Positions 42,160 through 50,123 of a stretch of 64,000 nt of DNA are shown in pieces (within the stretch, counting starts at the first letter, position 1; each line of letters starts with the position of its first letter). The stretch spans positions 3,482,501 to 3,546,500 of the forward strand of contig NZ_CP007511.1 in NCBI RefSeq assembly GCF_000818015.1, given 5' to 3'. Position numbers and translations under genes: made by a program. The notes beneath the pieces are model-generated. The model had not been told where the DNA came from. It saw only the letters and a program-made list of their open reading frames with translations, and made no database searches. This stretch comes from Stutzerimonas balearica DSM 6083. Its GTDB lineage: Bacteria > Pseudomonadota > Gammaproteobacteria > Pseudomonadales > Pseudomonadaceae.

Positions 42160-43461
42160 TCAACTTCCCATCAAACGGCGTGAAAGACCGGAGCTAATCC
42201 CCGGGTCTCTGTATTTCATGAATTCAGCCAGGCGCGGATAGCCTGCTTCAAAGAGTTCTCTGGGCATTCGTGCATCCTTGGCCAGATAGATGCGGCCCTT
42301 GGCCTCACGCACGATGGCATCCAGGCGTTCGAAAAGCTTGTGCGTGCGATCCCCATGATTCGGAAAGTCCAGTGCCAGTGTCACCCCTGGCTGTGGGAAG
42401 CTCAGCATCCCCACCGGCTGGCGGTTGCCAAACGTCTTCAGGACAGCGAGGAACGAACCATCTCCCGATCGGGCGATTTCTTTGAGCATGGCCTGAACCG
42501 CGTCTTGCCCAACTTCGCGTGGAACCACACTCTGGTACTGGAAGAAGCCCTTCGGGCCGTACATCCGGTTCCACTCGAGCAGGTTGTCCAGGGGATAGAA
42601 AAACGGCTCGTAGTGCGTGATGGCCCGCCCGGCCTGCCACTTCTTGAGTTGGTAGTAGGCCATGTTGAAGGGGCGCAGCGACAGCCGATTGACCAGGGAA
42701 ACGGGCGGCACCATCGGCATGGTCAGTTTACGCCCCTGAGGTGCCAGGCGATCTCCGACGTTGGTGGGGTTGCCGCGCATGAACAAGCCGCGCCCGCCGC
42801 CCCCCGTAATGCAGTCAATCCAGGACACCGTGTGTTCCCAATCGGCCTCGGAATAATCCGCGAGCCGGAAGAACTCGTCCAGATTGGCATAGGGCACGGT
42901 CTCCGTGTCCAGCCAAGGGCCGGACACACGGCGCAACTGGATCTCAGCTTGGGTGATCACACCCGTCAGGCCCAATCCTCCCACTGTGGCGGCGAACCAA
43001 TCAGGTCGCTCATGTGGTCCGCACTGGATGATCTCGCCATCGGTCCGAACGAGAGTGAGGTTCTGAACGTGATCGCCGAATGAGCCCAATACGTGATGGT
43101 TTTTGCCGTGCACATCGTTGGCGATCGCCCCTCCAACGGTCACCAGTTGAGTCCCCGGCGTCACGGGCAGAATCCAGCCGCGCGGAATGACCTGGCGCTG
43201 GATGTCCCGCAGCAGCACGCCAGCCTCACACACCAAGCGGCCGGTGCTGTCGTCGAAAGCGATGAAATGATCGAGCCCGGTTGTGACCCAGAGCGTACCT
43301 TCTGAATTCAGGCAGACGTCCCCGTAGCTGCGACCCATGCCATGGGCGACGCCAGGGTGGGTCCCATGGCAAACCAGCGCCTTAACCCTAGAGGGATCAT
43401 TCAGGCCGACGACATGATGAGGATCGGCGCTCAAGCGCCCCCAGGAAGTAACCGGCTTCAT
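42160..43461 (-). CDS. DprE1-like FAD-dependent oxidase
   Basis: 433 residues of the FAD_binding_4 family. HGMGRSYGDVCLNSEG (about 41-56) and VTVGGAIANDVHGKNHHVLG with FGDHVQNLTLVRTDGE (about 107-140) match mycobacterial DprE1 nearly word for word. FFQYQSVVPREVG and the C-terminal D-arabinono-1,4-lactone-oxidase-like region follow. It oxidises the 2-hydroxyl of polyprenylphosphoryl ribose. It overlaps GtrA by four bases. Confidence 0.9.
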   Translation of the reverse strand: MKPVTSWGRLSADPHHVVGLNDPSRVKALVCHGTHPGVAHGMGRSYGDVCLNSEGTLWVTTGLDHFIAFDDSTGRLVCEAGVLLRDIQRQVIPRGWILPVTPGTQLVTVGGAIANDVHGKNHHVLGSFGDHVQNLTLVRTDGEIIQCGPHERPDWFAATVGGLGLTGVITQAEIQLRRVSGPWLDTETVPYANLDEFFRLADYSEADWEHTVSWIDCITGGGGRGLFMRGNPTNVGDRLAPQGRKLTMPMVPPVSLVNRLSLRPFNMAYYQLKKWQAGRAITHYEPFFYPLDNLLEWNRMYGPKGFFQYQSVVPREVGQDAVQAMLKEIARSGDGSFLAVLKTFGNRQPVGMLSFPQPGVTLALDFPNHGDRTHKLFERLDAIVREAKGRIYLAKDARMPRELFEAGYPRLAEFMKYRDPGISSGLSRRLMGS

Positions 43462-43871
43462 ACGACCTCCGTGCGGAAGACGTAACGCTTGTCGAGGTGG
43501 TACTTGGTCAGGTAGCCGATCGCAAGACCAATAACGCCGCCGAGGTAGCGCATTTCCTTGGTCTCGAAGATGTGATGGAAGCCAAACTCGAAGCCCCAGA
43601 AGATCACGGTCGTGACCAGGCCCATGACGGTATAGAGGGCGAAAGTCTGTGTGTCGTGGGCGACGCTGCGTGCCCGGAAGCGGAAGATGTAGCGCTTGTC
43701 GAGGATGTACTTGACCACAAGCCCGACGCCCGTGCCCACGACGACCGAGGCCAGGATGTCGAAGGCGCCGCTGTAGGTACGGATGACAAGATCCTGAGCG
43801 CCAATGTTTGCTGCAGTTGCGATTAGTGCGAAAATGGCATAGTTGATCGCCAGCTTAGACGAGGCAAACAT
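43458..43871 (-). CDS. GtrA-family lipid-linked sugar translocase
   Basis: 137 residues, four transmembrane segments, with the repeated signature VVKYILDKRYIFRF (about 50-63) and LTKYHLDKRYVFRT (about 121-134). GtrA proteins help flip polyprenyl-phosphate-linked sugars; mycobacterial Rv3789 is of this family and adjoins dprE1, as here. The start is 28 bases from the divergent UbiA-type gene, so both operons must share a very compact promoter region. Confidence 0.88.
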   Translation of the reverse strand: MFASSKLAINYAIFALIATAANIGAQDLVIRTYSGAFDILASVVVGTGVGLVVKYILDKRYIFRFRARSVAHDTQTFALYTVMGLVTTVIFWGFEFGFHHIFETKEMRYLGGVIGLAIGYLTKYHLDKRYVFRTEVV

Positions 43872-43899
43872 TCAATGATATCACCGAGGTTCAAAAATA

Positions 43900-44784
43900 A
43901 TGCATGATACCGTAATGGCCCGCTCGCCTCTAGCTCAGATGCTGGGCTTAATCAAGCTGATGCGGCCAAAGCAGTGGGTCAAGAACGGCTTTGTTCTGGC
44001 GCCGCTGGTGTTTTCTGGGGCGTTTTTGGATGCTGGTGCGGTCAGTCATGCCCTTTTGGCAGTGCTGCTGTTCTGCGTCGCCTCGTCGGCGACCTACATC
44101 ATCAACGACATGCACGACATCGAGCGCGACCGTCGCCACCCGAAGAAGTCCAAGACCCGTCCCCTAGCGGCCGGTACCGTTTCGGTGCCCTCTGCGCTGA
44201 TCCTGCTCACGGGTCTCTATGCTGTGCTGGTATGGGGCTGGTTCGTTGCACCAAAGGTGGTGATGGTTATCGCGGCCTATCTGGTGCTGAACCTGGCCTA
44301 CACCTTCGTGCTCAAGCACCAGCCGGTGGTCGACATCTTCACCATCGCCATTGGTTTTGTCCTGCGCGTCTACGCGGGCGCCATGGCACTGGACGTGCCC
44401 GTGTCCTCCTGGATGTTCATCACGACCCTGTGCCTGGCGCTGTACCTGGCTGCCGTCAAACGCCGCCAGGAGCTCAGTCAAAGCGGAACGGAGGGCCGCA
44501 AGGTGCTGGAGAAGTATTCCGTTTCGCTGGTGGATCGCTACGCTGAGATGTCGGCAACCGGGGCGCTGCTGTTCTACAGCATGTTCGTGATGTCCGCCAA
44601 GCCCGAGTTGGTCATCACGGTTCCGTTAGTCCTGTTTGGCCTGTTCCGCTACTGGTTCGTGGTGGAGGCCCTTGATGGCGGCGAGTCGCCAACTGATGCA
44701 CTGCTGGCTGACTGGCAGCTGTTGCTTACCGTGGTGCTGTGGGTGGCTGCCTGCGGCTGGGCACTTTGGCCAGTGCAGGGGTGA
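43900..44784 (+). CDS. UbiA-type polyprenyl-phosphate phosphoribosyltransferase
   Basis: 294 residues, about nine transmembrane helices. INDMHDIERDRRHPKKSKTRPLA (about 68-90) is the first NDxxDxxxD substrate motif and LRVYAGAMALD (about 155-165) lies near the second. This resembles decaprenyl-phosphate phosphoribosyltransferase (Rv3806c), which moves phosphoribose from PRPP to the lipid carrier, the first step of decaprenylphosphoryl-arabinose synthesis. An internal ATG at 43915 is an alternative start. Confidence 0.88.
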   Translation: MHDTVMARSPLAQMLGLIKLMRPKQWVKNGFVLAPLVFSGAFLDAGAVSHALLAVLLFCVASSATYIINDMHDIERDRRHPKKSKTRPLAAGTVSVPSALILLTGLYAVLVWGWFVAPKVVMVIAAYLVLNLAYTFVLKHQPVVDIFTIAIGFVLRVYAGAMALDVPVSSWMFITTLCLALYLAAVKRRQELSQSGTEGRKVLEKYSVSLVDRYAEMSATGALLFYSMFVMSAKPELVITVPLVLFGLFRYWFVVEALDGGESPTDALLADWQLLLTVVLWVAACGWALWPVQG

Positions 44785-44786
44785 CC

Positions 44787-45203
44787 ATGGATTTCTCTTA
44801 CGCCCTGACCCCATTTCTGGCTTGGCTCGTCGCTGGAGTCTCAAAATTCATTATCAACAGCATCAAGGCCAAGCAACTCGCGTTCGGTCTCATCGGCTAC
44901 GGTGGGTTGCCCAGCAACCACAGCGCGATCGTCAGTAGCATGGCTGCGCTCATTGCCCTCAAGGAGGGTGTCGGACACCCTGCCTTCGGTGTCGCCATTA
45001 CACTGGCGTTTATTGTGATGCTGGATGCCAATAGCCTGCGCCGGCAGGTGGGGAAGCATGCGGTGGCCATTAACAAGTTGGCAGCCGGGGCATCTGACCA
45101 TCAGGCACTGCGCGAGCGCATGGGCCACACCCGATTGGAAATTGCCGCCGGCATCGCCGTGGGTATCGCGGTTGCCGCCGCAGTGAGCGTGATGTTGGCT
45201 TGA
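44787..45203 (+). CDS. Divergent-PAP2 (DUF212) membrane protein, likely lipid-phosphate phosphatase
   Basis: 138 residues of the YuiD/DUF212 family: GYGGLPSNHSAIVSSMAALI (about 42-61), VMLDANSLRRQVGKHA and GHTRLEIAAGIAVG are its three motifs. In mycobacteria the equivalent position is filled by a PAP2 phosphatase (Rv3807c) removing the 5-phosphate of phosphoribosyl-lipid. The gene follows the UbiA homologue by two bases, which supports that role. Confidence 0.85.
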   Translation: MDFSYALTPFLAWLVAGVSKFIINSIKAKQLAFGLIGYGGLPSNHSAIVSSMAALIALKEGVGHPAFGVAITLAFIVMLDANSLRRQVGKHAVAINKLAAGASDHQALRERMGHTRLEIAAGIAVGIAVAAAVSVMLA

Positions 45204-46186
45204 TGGATGAATCACGGACGGCCGATGCTCAGGCGATAACCCAAGCTACCGCGAGCCGGATTCCGGTTCGATCGATATCTTTGGCCATCGTAGTGACGGT
45301 GGTGATGTACGTCGGCATGGCGACTCTGGCGGATTGGGAGGCGTTTGGTGCTGCGGTCTCGGCGCTGCCCGGGATGCTTTGGGCGCAGGTGGTGGTGCTT
45401 TCCTTCCTGAGCTATCTCCTTCGGTTTTCCCGCTGGCATCATTTCATCGTTGCTCTGGGGCACAAGGTGCCGATCCTTCGCAACCTCGAAATCTACCTGG
45501 CGGCATTTGCGCTGACACTCACCCCGGGCAAGGCTGGAGAAACGATCCGATCCGTTTATCTCCATCCCTACGGCGTCAGCTATCCACACAGCATTGGCGC
45601 CTTTGTGTCGGAGCGGCTTTTGGATTTGGTCGCAGTGGGGGCTCTGGCGTCGCTGGCGGTATCGATGTTCCCGGAGCAGCGGCTGTGGATGTTTGCTGCA
45701 ATCGCCTGCATCGTTATCGTCACTTTGCTGCTCCGCTCGCGTCTGCTCAGCTTGATTGGAAGGCGAGCCGCAGGCAGCTCAGTTGCTGGCCATGCGGCAA
45801 ACCTGGTTGCGTCCGTTCGTTTTCTATTGTCGGGTCGGCGAGTCGCTGTGGCCGCACCTTTGAGCCTTATGGCCTGGATGGCGCAGGGCATCTCGCTTTA
45901 TTTGATTGTTCATGCGCTTGGCTATGAATTAACGGCCAGCACCGTCGTCGCGATTTACTGCCTGAGTATCTTGGCCGGCGCTGTGTCGTTCATCCCTGGT
46001 GGGCTGGGGGCGACAGAAGCCGCTATCGTGTTGCTTCTGTCGGCGGCAGGCGTTGGACTGACGGATGCCATCACCGCATCGCTCGTCAGCCGGAGTCTCA
46101 CGTTATGGCTTGCCGTTGGTATTGGCGTTGTGGCGATGACCAAAGCCGCTCTTGCCAATCGATCTACGCGCTCGGCGCAAAGTTAA
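45203..46186 (+). CDS. UPF0104/LPG-synthase-TM family integral membrane protein
   Basis: 327 residues, about eight transmembrane helices. YLAAFALTLTPGKAGETIRSVYL (about 98-120), an ERLLDL and a C-terminal FIPGGLGATEAAIVLLL (about 257-273) are signatures of the flippase-like / lysylphosphatidylglycerol synthase membrane domain. Its start overlaps the previous stop by one base. Proteins of this family flank polyprenyl-sugar pathways; a role in exporting or transferring the lipid-linked sugar is inferred. Confidence 0.85.
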   Translation: MDESRTADAQAITQATASRIPVRSISLAIVVTVVMYVGMATLADWEAFGAAVSALPGMLWAQVVVLSFLSYLLRFSRWHHFIVALGHKVPILRNLEIYLAAFALTLTPGKAGETIRSVYLHPYGVSYPHSIGAFVSERLLDLVAVGALASLAVSMFPEQRLWMFAAIACIVIVTLLLRSRLLSLIGRRAAGSSVAGHAANLVASVRFLLSGRRVAVAAPLSLMAWMAQGISLYLIVHALGYELTASTVVAIYCLSILAGAVSFIPGGLGATEAAIVLLLSAAGVGLTDAITASLVSRSLTLWLAVGIGVVAMTKAALANRSTRSAQS

Positions 46187-46201
46187 TAGTAGGGTTTCGC
46201 G

Positions 46202-46813
46202 ATGAAACACTCACCCCCGGCAGAAGACCTCTCCGCGCACCTGAAGCGACAGCTCGTTTTTCTCCGGAATTCTGTTGCCGCTTATGACAACGGGTGCCCA
46301 GAGGAGGCCATACGCATCGGTGTCGCTATCCGTGTTCTTTGCCACGACACTCAAAAAAGTGAGTCACTGCTTACAAAAATGGGGCGAAAGCATACTTTGC
46401 CGTTAGTGACGACCGCAAAGACTGTGCCGAATGACTTTCTCGAAACCACGGATTTCGGGGAGTTAATGGCAGGTATGACGTTTGGCCACAAGCTCGAATA
46501 TGACCCGGTACCGGGAGATTCGCCTACCATTCTCTGTGCTGATTGGTGGGAGCAGCCTGTTTTCATCCGTGACAAGAAGGCTTACACACGGAAAGACGTC
46601 GTGCTTGCAGCGGCCAACAAGGATGGTGGTGCCCACGTCGACAACCCTGATGCCAAACTGCAAGCGCTTCAGGAGGGTTTCTGGATCAGAACGGTGACGC
46701 ATGCTGACGGCACGAAGAAGACGGAGCCTTTAGCTGACAACCACTTTCGGATGCTGCGCCGCTTCGCCGAAGAGTTGCTCTCGAGTAAGGAGTTGCTCAA
46801 ACTGGCAGATTGA
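46202..46813 (+). CDS. Uncharacterised 203-residue protein
   Basis: A soluble, mixed alpha/beta protein. The N-terminal half is helical (HLKRQLVFLRNSVAAYDNG, a VLCHDTQKSESLL segment). The middle has a Trp-rich WWEQPVFIRDKKAYTRKDVVLAAANKDGGAHVD stretch and the C-terminus is helical. It lies 15 bases after the UPF0104 gene on the same strand. Its sequence is unrelated to sugar-lipid enzymes, so it may simply be another phage moron. Function unknown. Confidence 0.65.
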   Translation: MKHSPPAEDLSAHLKRQLVFLRNSVAAYDNGCPEEAIRIGVAIRVLCHDTQKSESLLTKMGRKHTLPLVTTAKTVPNDFLETTDFGELMAGMTFGHKLEYDPVPGDSPTILCADWWEQPVFIRDKKAYTRKDVVLAAANKDGGAHVDNPDAKLQALQEGFWIRTVTHADGTKKTEPLADNHFRMLRRFAEELLSSKELLKLAD

Positions 46814-46901
46814 CGGAGAGCTTAGTGGGGTAGAACATCATGCCTATTCGACGAAATCGGTCTGTGTACCCGCTCCTGACGTGTGATTGCCATTACCGCT
46901 G

Positions 46902-47141
46902 TCAGCATCGCCCGGCGGCCAATGGCTGCCCGGACAACTTCGTGTGCTTTCGGAACTCGGCAGTCGATGACACCAGACACTCGTTTTCGTAGGCCTCGAT
47001 GTCGGACAAACGGTAGATGACCTTGCCAGGCAACCGGATGTACTTTGGTCCGGTGCCGATGACGCGCCAGCGCTCCAGCGTCTTGGGTGACAGCCCCCAG
47101 CGCTCGGCCAGTTGCTGTTGATCGAAATGGGTGGTGGTCAT
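46902..47141 (-). CDS. AlpA/MerR-like HTH protein, paralogue of the 6,814 gene
   Basis: 79 residues: QLAERWGLSPKTLERWRVIG and GKVIYRLSDIEAYENECL align closely with the 6,814-7,026 product, giving the same HTH_17 fold. The start has AAGGAG eight bases upstream. An AGCGTTCAT-type leader motif ends 29 bases before the ATG, the same spacing as for genes in the left and central prophage. It is a probable excisionase or activator near the right prophage end. Confidence 0.78.
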   Translation of the reverse strand: MTTTHFDQQQLAERWGLSPKTLERWRVIGTGPKYIRLPGKVIYRLSDIEAYENECLVSSTAEFRKHTKLSGQPLAAGRC

Positions 47142-47170
47142 GGTGAACTCCTTGTGGTGAATGGGAGCCC

Positions 47171-47186
47171 ATGAACGCTCTGTTTC
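47171..47186 (-). promoter_or_regulatory. Leader motif copy D
   Basis: The minus strand reads GAAACAGAGCGTTCAT, 29 bases before the AlpA-like start, sharing ACAGAGCGTTCAT with copy A at the far left of the window. Confidence 0.45.
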
Positions 47187-47354
47187 GGGAAGGTAGCAAG
47201 TCCTGCGGGTGGTCTGGGAGGCCTGGGCTGTACATGGATGCTGTGGCCCCGGTTGGACAAGGGTCAAGATTGGTATCCAGTGTCGACCGTCGAAAAGTGA
47301 TCGAACCAAGCTGGTTTTGAGGTAGGATGCGCCCCGGTCAAACCTTTCGCATCG

Positions 47355-47388
47355 GTACGCAAGAGTAGGAGCATCCTGTTTTGCGTAC
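47355..47388. repeat. Inverted repeat GTACGCAA ... TTGCGTAC
   Basis: A perfect 8-bp inverted repeat with an 18-base centre containing AGGA-GCA-TCCT. It lies at the presumed prophage/island junction, just before the recombinase module. The CGGTACGCAAG version recurs at 58,392 on the far side of that module. It could be part of a recombinase attachment site. Confidence 0.5.
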
Positions 47389-47437
47389 ATTCATGCCACT
47401 GTCGGTGGCGGGCGAGTGTCCCACCACCAATTCAACA

Positions 47438-47466
47438 CTGAAACCCGTCTAGAACGCGGGTTTCAG
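47438..47466. repeat. Perfect 10-bp hairpin before first recombinase
   Basis: CTGAAACCCG (47438-47447) and CGGGTTTCAG (47457-47466) are separated by nine bases. With no T-run it is unlikely to be a terminator. The position about 60 bases before the recombinase start fits an operator or an integration-site element. Confidence 0.45.
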
Positions 47467-47527
47467 ACCAGATTTGATGGCATTGGATTACTCACAGTCC
47501 GTCTGTGAATCCAAAAGGTATGCCATC

Positions 47528-49981
47528 ATGTCCCAGCGCCAAAGCAAAACAGGTGTTCCGCACCTCGTCTATCAAGCCAAAACCGGCTTTCAGTACTACC
47601 TCACCTTTCCCAAGCATTTCGCGCTCAACCCACAGCTACCAGCGCAAATCCGCTGGTCTCTGGGTTATGACGAAGCGCTTGCTCGCAACCTGGCTGCGCA
47701 TCTGAACCTGCGGTTCAAGCAATTCCTGCAAAAAACCAATGAGGACCGTGTTCGATTCTCCTCGCATAACGTTCTCTTCGAGCTCGAAGAACTACACCAC
47801 CTCGTGCAGCAAAATTTGGAGAGCACGCGGATGGTGTGGCGTATTCGCCCCTCTCCCAGCAAGCTCGCATCCATTGACCCCACGCCGGGCTATGAGCGTT
47901 TGATGAGGGAATGCCAAGAGCACCCGGTTCTCTTTACTGAAGAGCCAGGCGGAGAAATACACTTCGCGCTGTTCCCTAGTCAGAAGCTAACGAAAGTCCT
48001 CAATATCGGCTTCACGCGCTTCGACTGGCCTCTCGGTACTCGCGACCCCGCAGTGGCAAACAGCGCAGCGATCTACATCTACAACGCCATCACAGCTCTA
48101 GAGACGCTGCCGCTCACAGGTATCCGTTACGCCCCCGGGCATCCTCTCGTCTCTCTGATGTCGTTCTATGAATATCTGTGCTTCGCGCGCCCGGACCAGG
48201 GCCGGAATCTGCTGCACATTCCGCCGAGCCTGCCCCAATCTGCATACGCCGTCGGCTTCTGGCTGAATCAGCAGCAAGTGGACATCGACTCGCTTGAAAT
48301 CTGCAGTCGTTTCGTAGTCGTGCAAGAAGAAAGCGGGCTTTATTCTCTGCGTATTCCGCTCAGCCACCCTCGCCTGAAAGCGAACCCTCAGCGCCCGTCT
48401 GAAATCAATGTCGAACTGCTGACCAGTTCGCCGATCGTCGCGTTGCTGATGATCCAAGCAACGCTTATTCAGATCGATAAGATCTTGCTGCAGAGCTTTG
48501 TGGAGCACACTTCGACTGATGCTTATGAGCGTGCAATGCAAGAAATCAGCGATCTGATTCGGCGCACACTCGGACCAATTCTGCCAGCTGAACCGATGAC
48601 TTCACTTCCGGAGCTGGCCGCTGCAAATGACGCCACTCCCGCCCCACAAGACCCCGGCACCCTGGCACTGCTCAGTGCGCTGAGCAGCGTTCTGCCCGAG
48701 GCACAAAAAACGAAACTGGCCACGCTGTTTGACACCCCGGCAAGTAATGACCGTTTGATTCCAGCGGGCTTGAGCAATCCTGAGCAGCTCAACTTTGCTG
48801 CACTCGTCAATGAGTTCGAAGAGCGCCAAATCCGCGAAGGGGCTTGGAGCAATCCGCGCACACGCATCACGATGCATGCACGTCTCGAAGGACTTGCCGA
48901 GCTCATTGGTGGTCACAGGACACTCGACTCATTGAGCCGTTCAGACTTCAACGCACTGCGCGATCAGCTCCGTAGCTATCCGAAAAACCGCCACCGCCTG
49001 CGGGCCACACGCTATCAGCCCTTGAGCCAAATCATCCAGGGTGGCAAGTACGAGCCCATCAATGCGCGCACAGCTAAGAAGTTTTTTGAGCTAGCGCGGG
49101 CGGTCGTCGGCTATGCGCACGACCAGGGTTATCTGAAAGAGAACCTTGCCGCTGGCCTGGTGTTCAGCACGAAAGGCGCCCCCTCACCACGCAAGCGCAC
49201 CTACACTCACCGGCAGATTGAGCAACTGCTTAATGGCCCCGTGTATACCCTCAAAGAACCTCCGCGCTGGCGACTGGATGACTATCGCTTCTGGCTGCCA
49301 CTGCTCGGCCTCTATACCGGTGCTCGCTTGAGTGAGCTTTGCCAACTTCGCCTCGGGGATATCCGCGAGGAGCTTGGTGTCTGGGTGATCAGCATCAGCA
49401 GTTCTGGTGCACGTCAGCTAAAAACGGCGGACTCCGAGCGCCTCGTGCCGCTGCATAAAGCCATTCTTGAAGCTGGGTTTTTAGAGTTTCATCAGCAACG
49501 CCTGGATGCGAATGACGGAGATCTGTCGGCCCAGCTTTTCGACAACATCCGCGTGTATGGCGATCTGTCGCCTGGGCATGTGGCAAGCCGCTGGTTTATC
49601 GGCTCCAGCAAGGAAGACCAAGGTTACCTGGGTCAATGCGGGCTGGGCGATGACGAGCTGACTTTCCACGGCCTGCGGCATACGTTCATCAACCAATTCC
49701 GTCGGCAGAAGCTCGACATGCTGATCGGCAAGGCCCTAGTCGGGCACGCGGACCGCAGCACCACGGGTGGCTATGGAGATTGCTATCCGAGCTATGTTCT
49801 CAAGGAAGAGCTCGACAAGATCGACTTCGAGGTCCCCGTTGAGCATATTCATTACTCCCAATACCTGCTTCTGAAAGACCGTCAAGGCTCCTTCAAGGTA
49901 GGACGGCCTAGAGGAAAAGCCTCCCTCAAGAGCTCAAGTTGGTCCGAAAAACGGCATTGGAAGTCATTTATCCAAAAATAA
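47528..49981 (+). CDS. Large tyrosine recombinase of island module
   Basis: 817 residues, unusually long for an integrase. The N-terminal 450 residues are uncharacterised helical sequence. The catalytic domain (about 570-790) has GLYTGARLSELCQLRLGD, HGLRHTFINQFRRQ and GHADRSTTGGYGDCYP, with the expected Arg, His-x-x-Arg and Tyr. The ATG at 47528 was chosen for family likeness and a nearby AAAAGG; 47474 is an in-frame alternative. It is followed by a second recombinase and a coupled unknown gene, as in multi-integrase islands of the GInt, RIT or Tn554 type. Confidence 0.9.
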   Translation: MSQRQSKTGVPHLVYQAKTGFQYYLTFPKHFALNPQLPAQIRWSLGYDEALARNLAAHLNLRFKQFLQKTNEDRVRFSSHNVLFELEELHHLVQQNLESTRMVWRIRPSPSKLASIDPTPGYERLMRECQEHPVLFTEEPGGEIHFALFPSQKLTKVLNIGFTRFDWPLGTRDPAVANSAAIYIYNAITALETLPLTGIRYAPGHPLVSLMSFYEYLCFARPDQGRNLLHIPPSLPQSAYAVGFWLNQQQVDIDSLEICSRFVVVQEESGLYSLRIPLSHPRLKANPQRPSEINVELLTSSPIVALLMIQATLIQIDKILLQSFVEHTSTDAYERAMQEISDLIRRTLGPILPAEPMTSLPELAAANDATPAPQDPGTLALLSALSSVLPEAQKTKLATLFDTPASNDRLIPAGLSNPEQLNFAALVNEFEERQIREGAWSNPRTRITMHARLEGLAELIGGHRTLDSLSRSDFNALRDQLRSYPKNRHRLRATRYQPLSQIIQGGKYEPINARTAKKFFELARAVVGYAHDQGYLKENLAAGLVFSTKGAPSPRKRTYTHRQIEQLLNGPVYTLKEPPRWRLDDYRFWLPLLGLYTGARLSELCQLRLGDIREELGVWVISISSSGARQLKTADSERLVPLHKAILEAGFLEFHQQRLDANDGDLSAQLFDNIRVYGDLSPGHVASRWFIGSSKEDQGYLGQCGLGDDELTFHGLRHTFINQFRRQKLDMLIGKALVGHADRSTTGGYGDCYPSYVLKEELDKIDFEVPVEHIHYSQYLLLKDRQGSFKVGRPRGKASLKSSSWSEKRHWKSFIQK

Positions 49982-50041
49982 TTTCTGAGGCCGGAGAAAG
50001 GGGAAATCTGACATTTCCCCTTTGCTAGCAAGGCTTTTCGA

Positions 50042-50060
50042 TATTGACAAATTGTCAATA
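50042..50060. promoter_or_regulatory. Palindromic operator TATTGACAA-A-TTGTCAATA
   Basis: A 9-bp perfect inverted repeat with a one-base spacer lies in the AT-rich gap (49982-50149) between the two recombinase genes. It probably binds a regulator that controls the downstream recombinase. Confidence 0.5.
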
Positions 50061-50094
50061 AAATCTATCAAGATGGAAAATTCGATAGAGAGTA

Positions 50095-50123
50095 TTGACT
50101 GTATATATAGCCAGCATTATGTT
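50095..50123 (+). promoter_or_regulatory. Candidate promoter of second recombinase
   Basis: TTGACT (50095-50100), a 17-base spacer and TATGTT (50118-50123) lie 26 bases before the ATG at 50150, within a stretch much more AT-rich than the genes. Confidence 0.45.
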
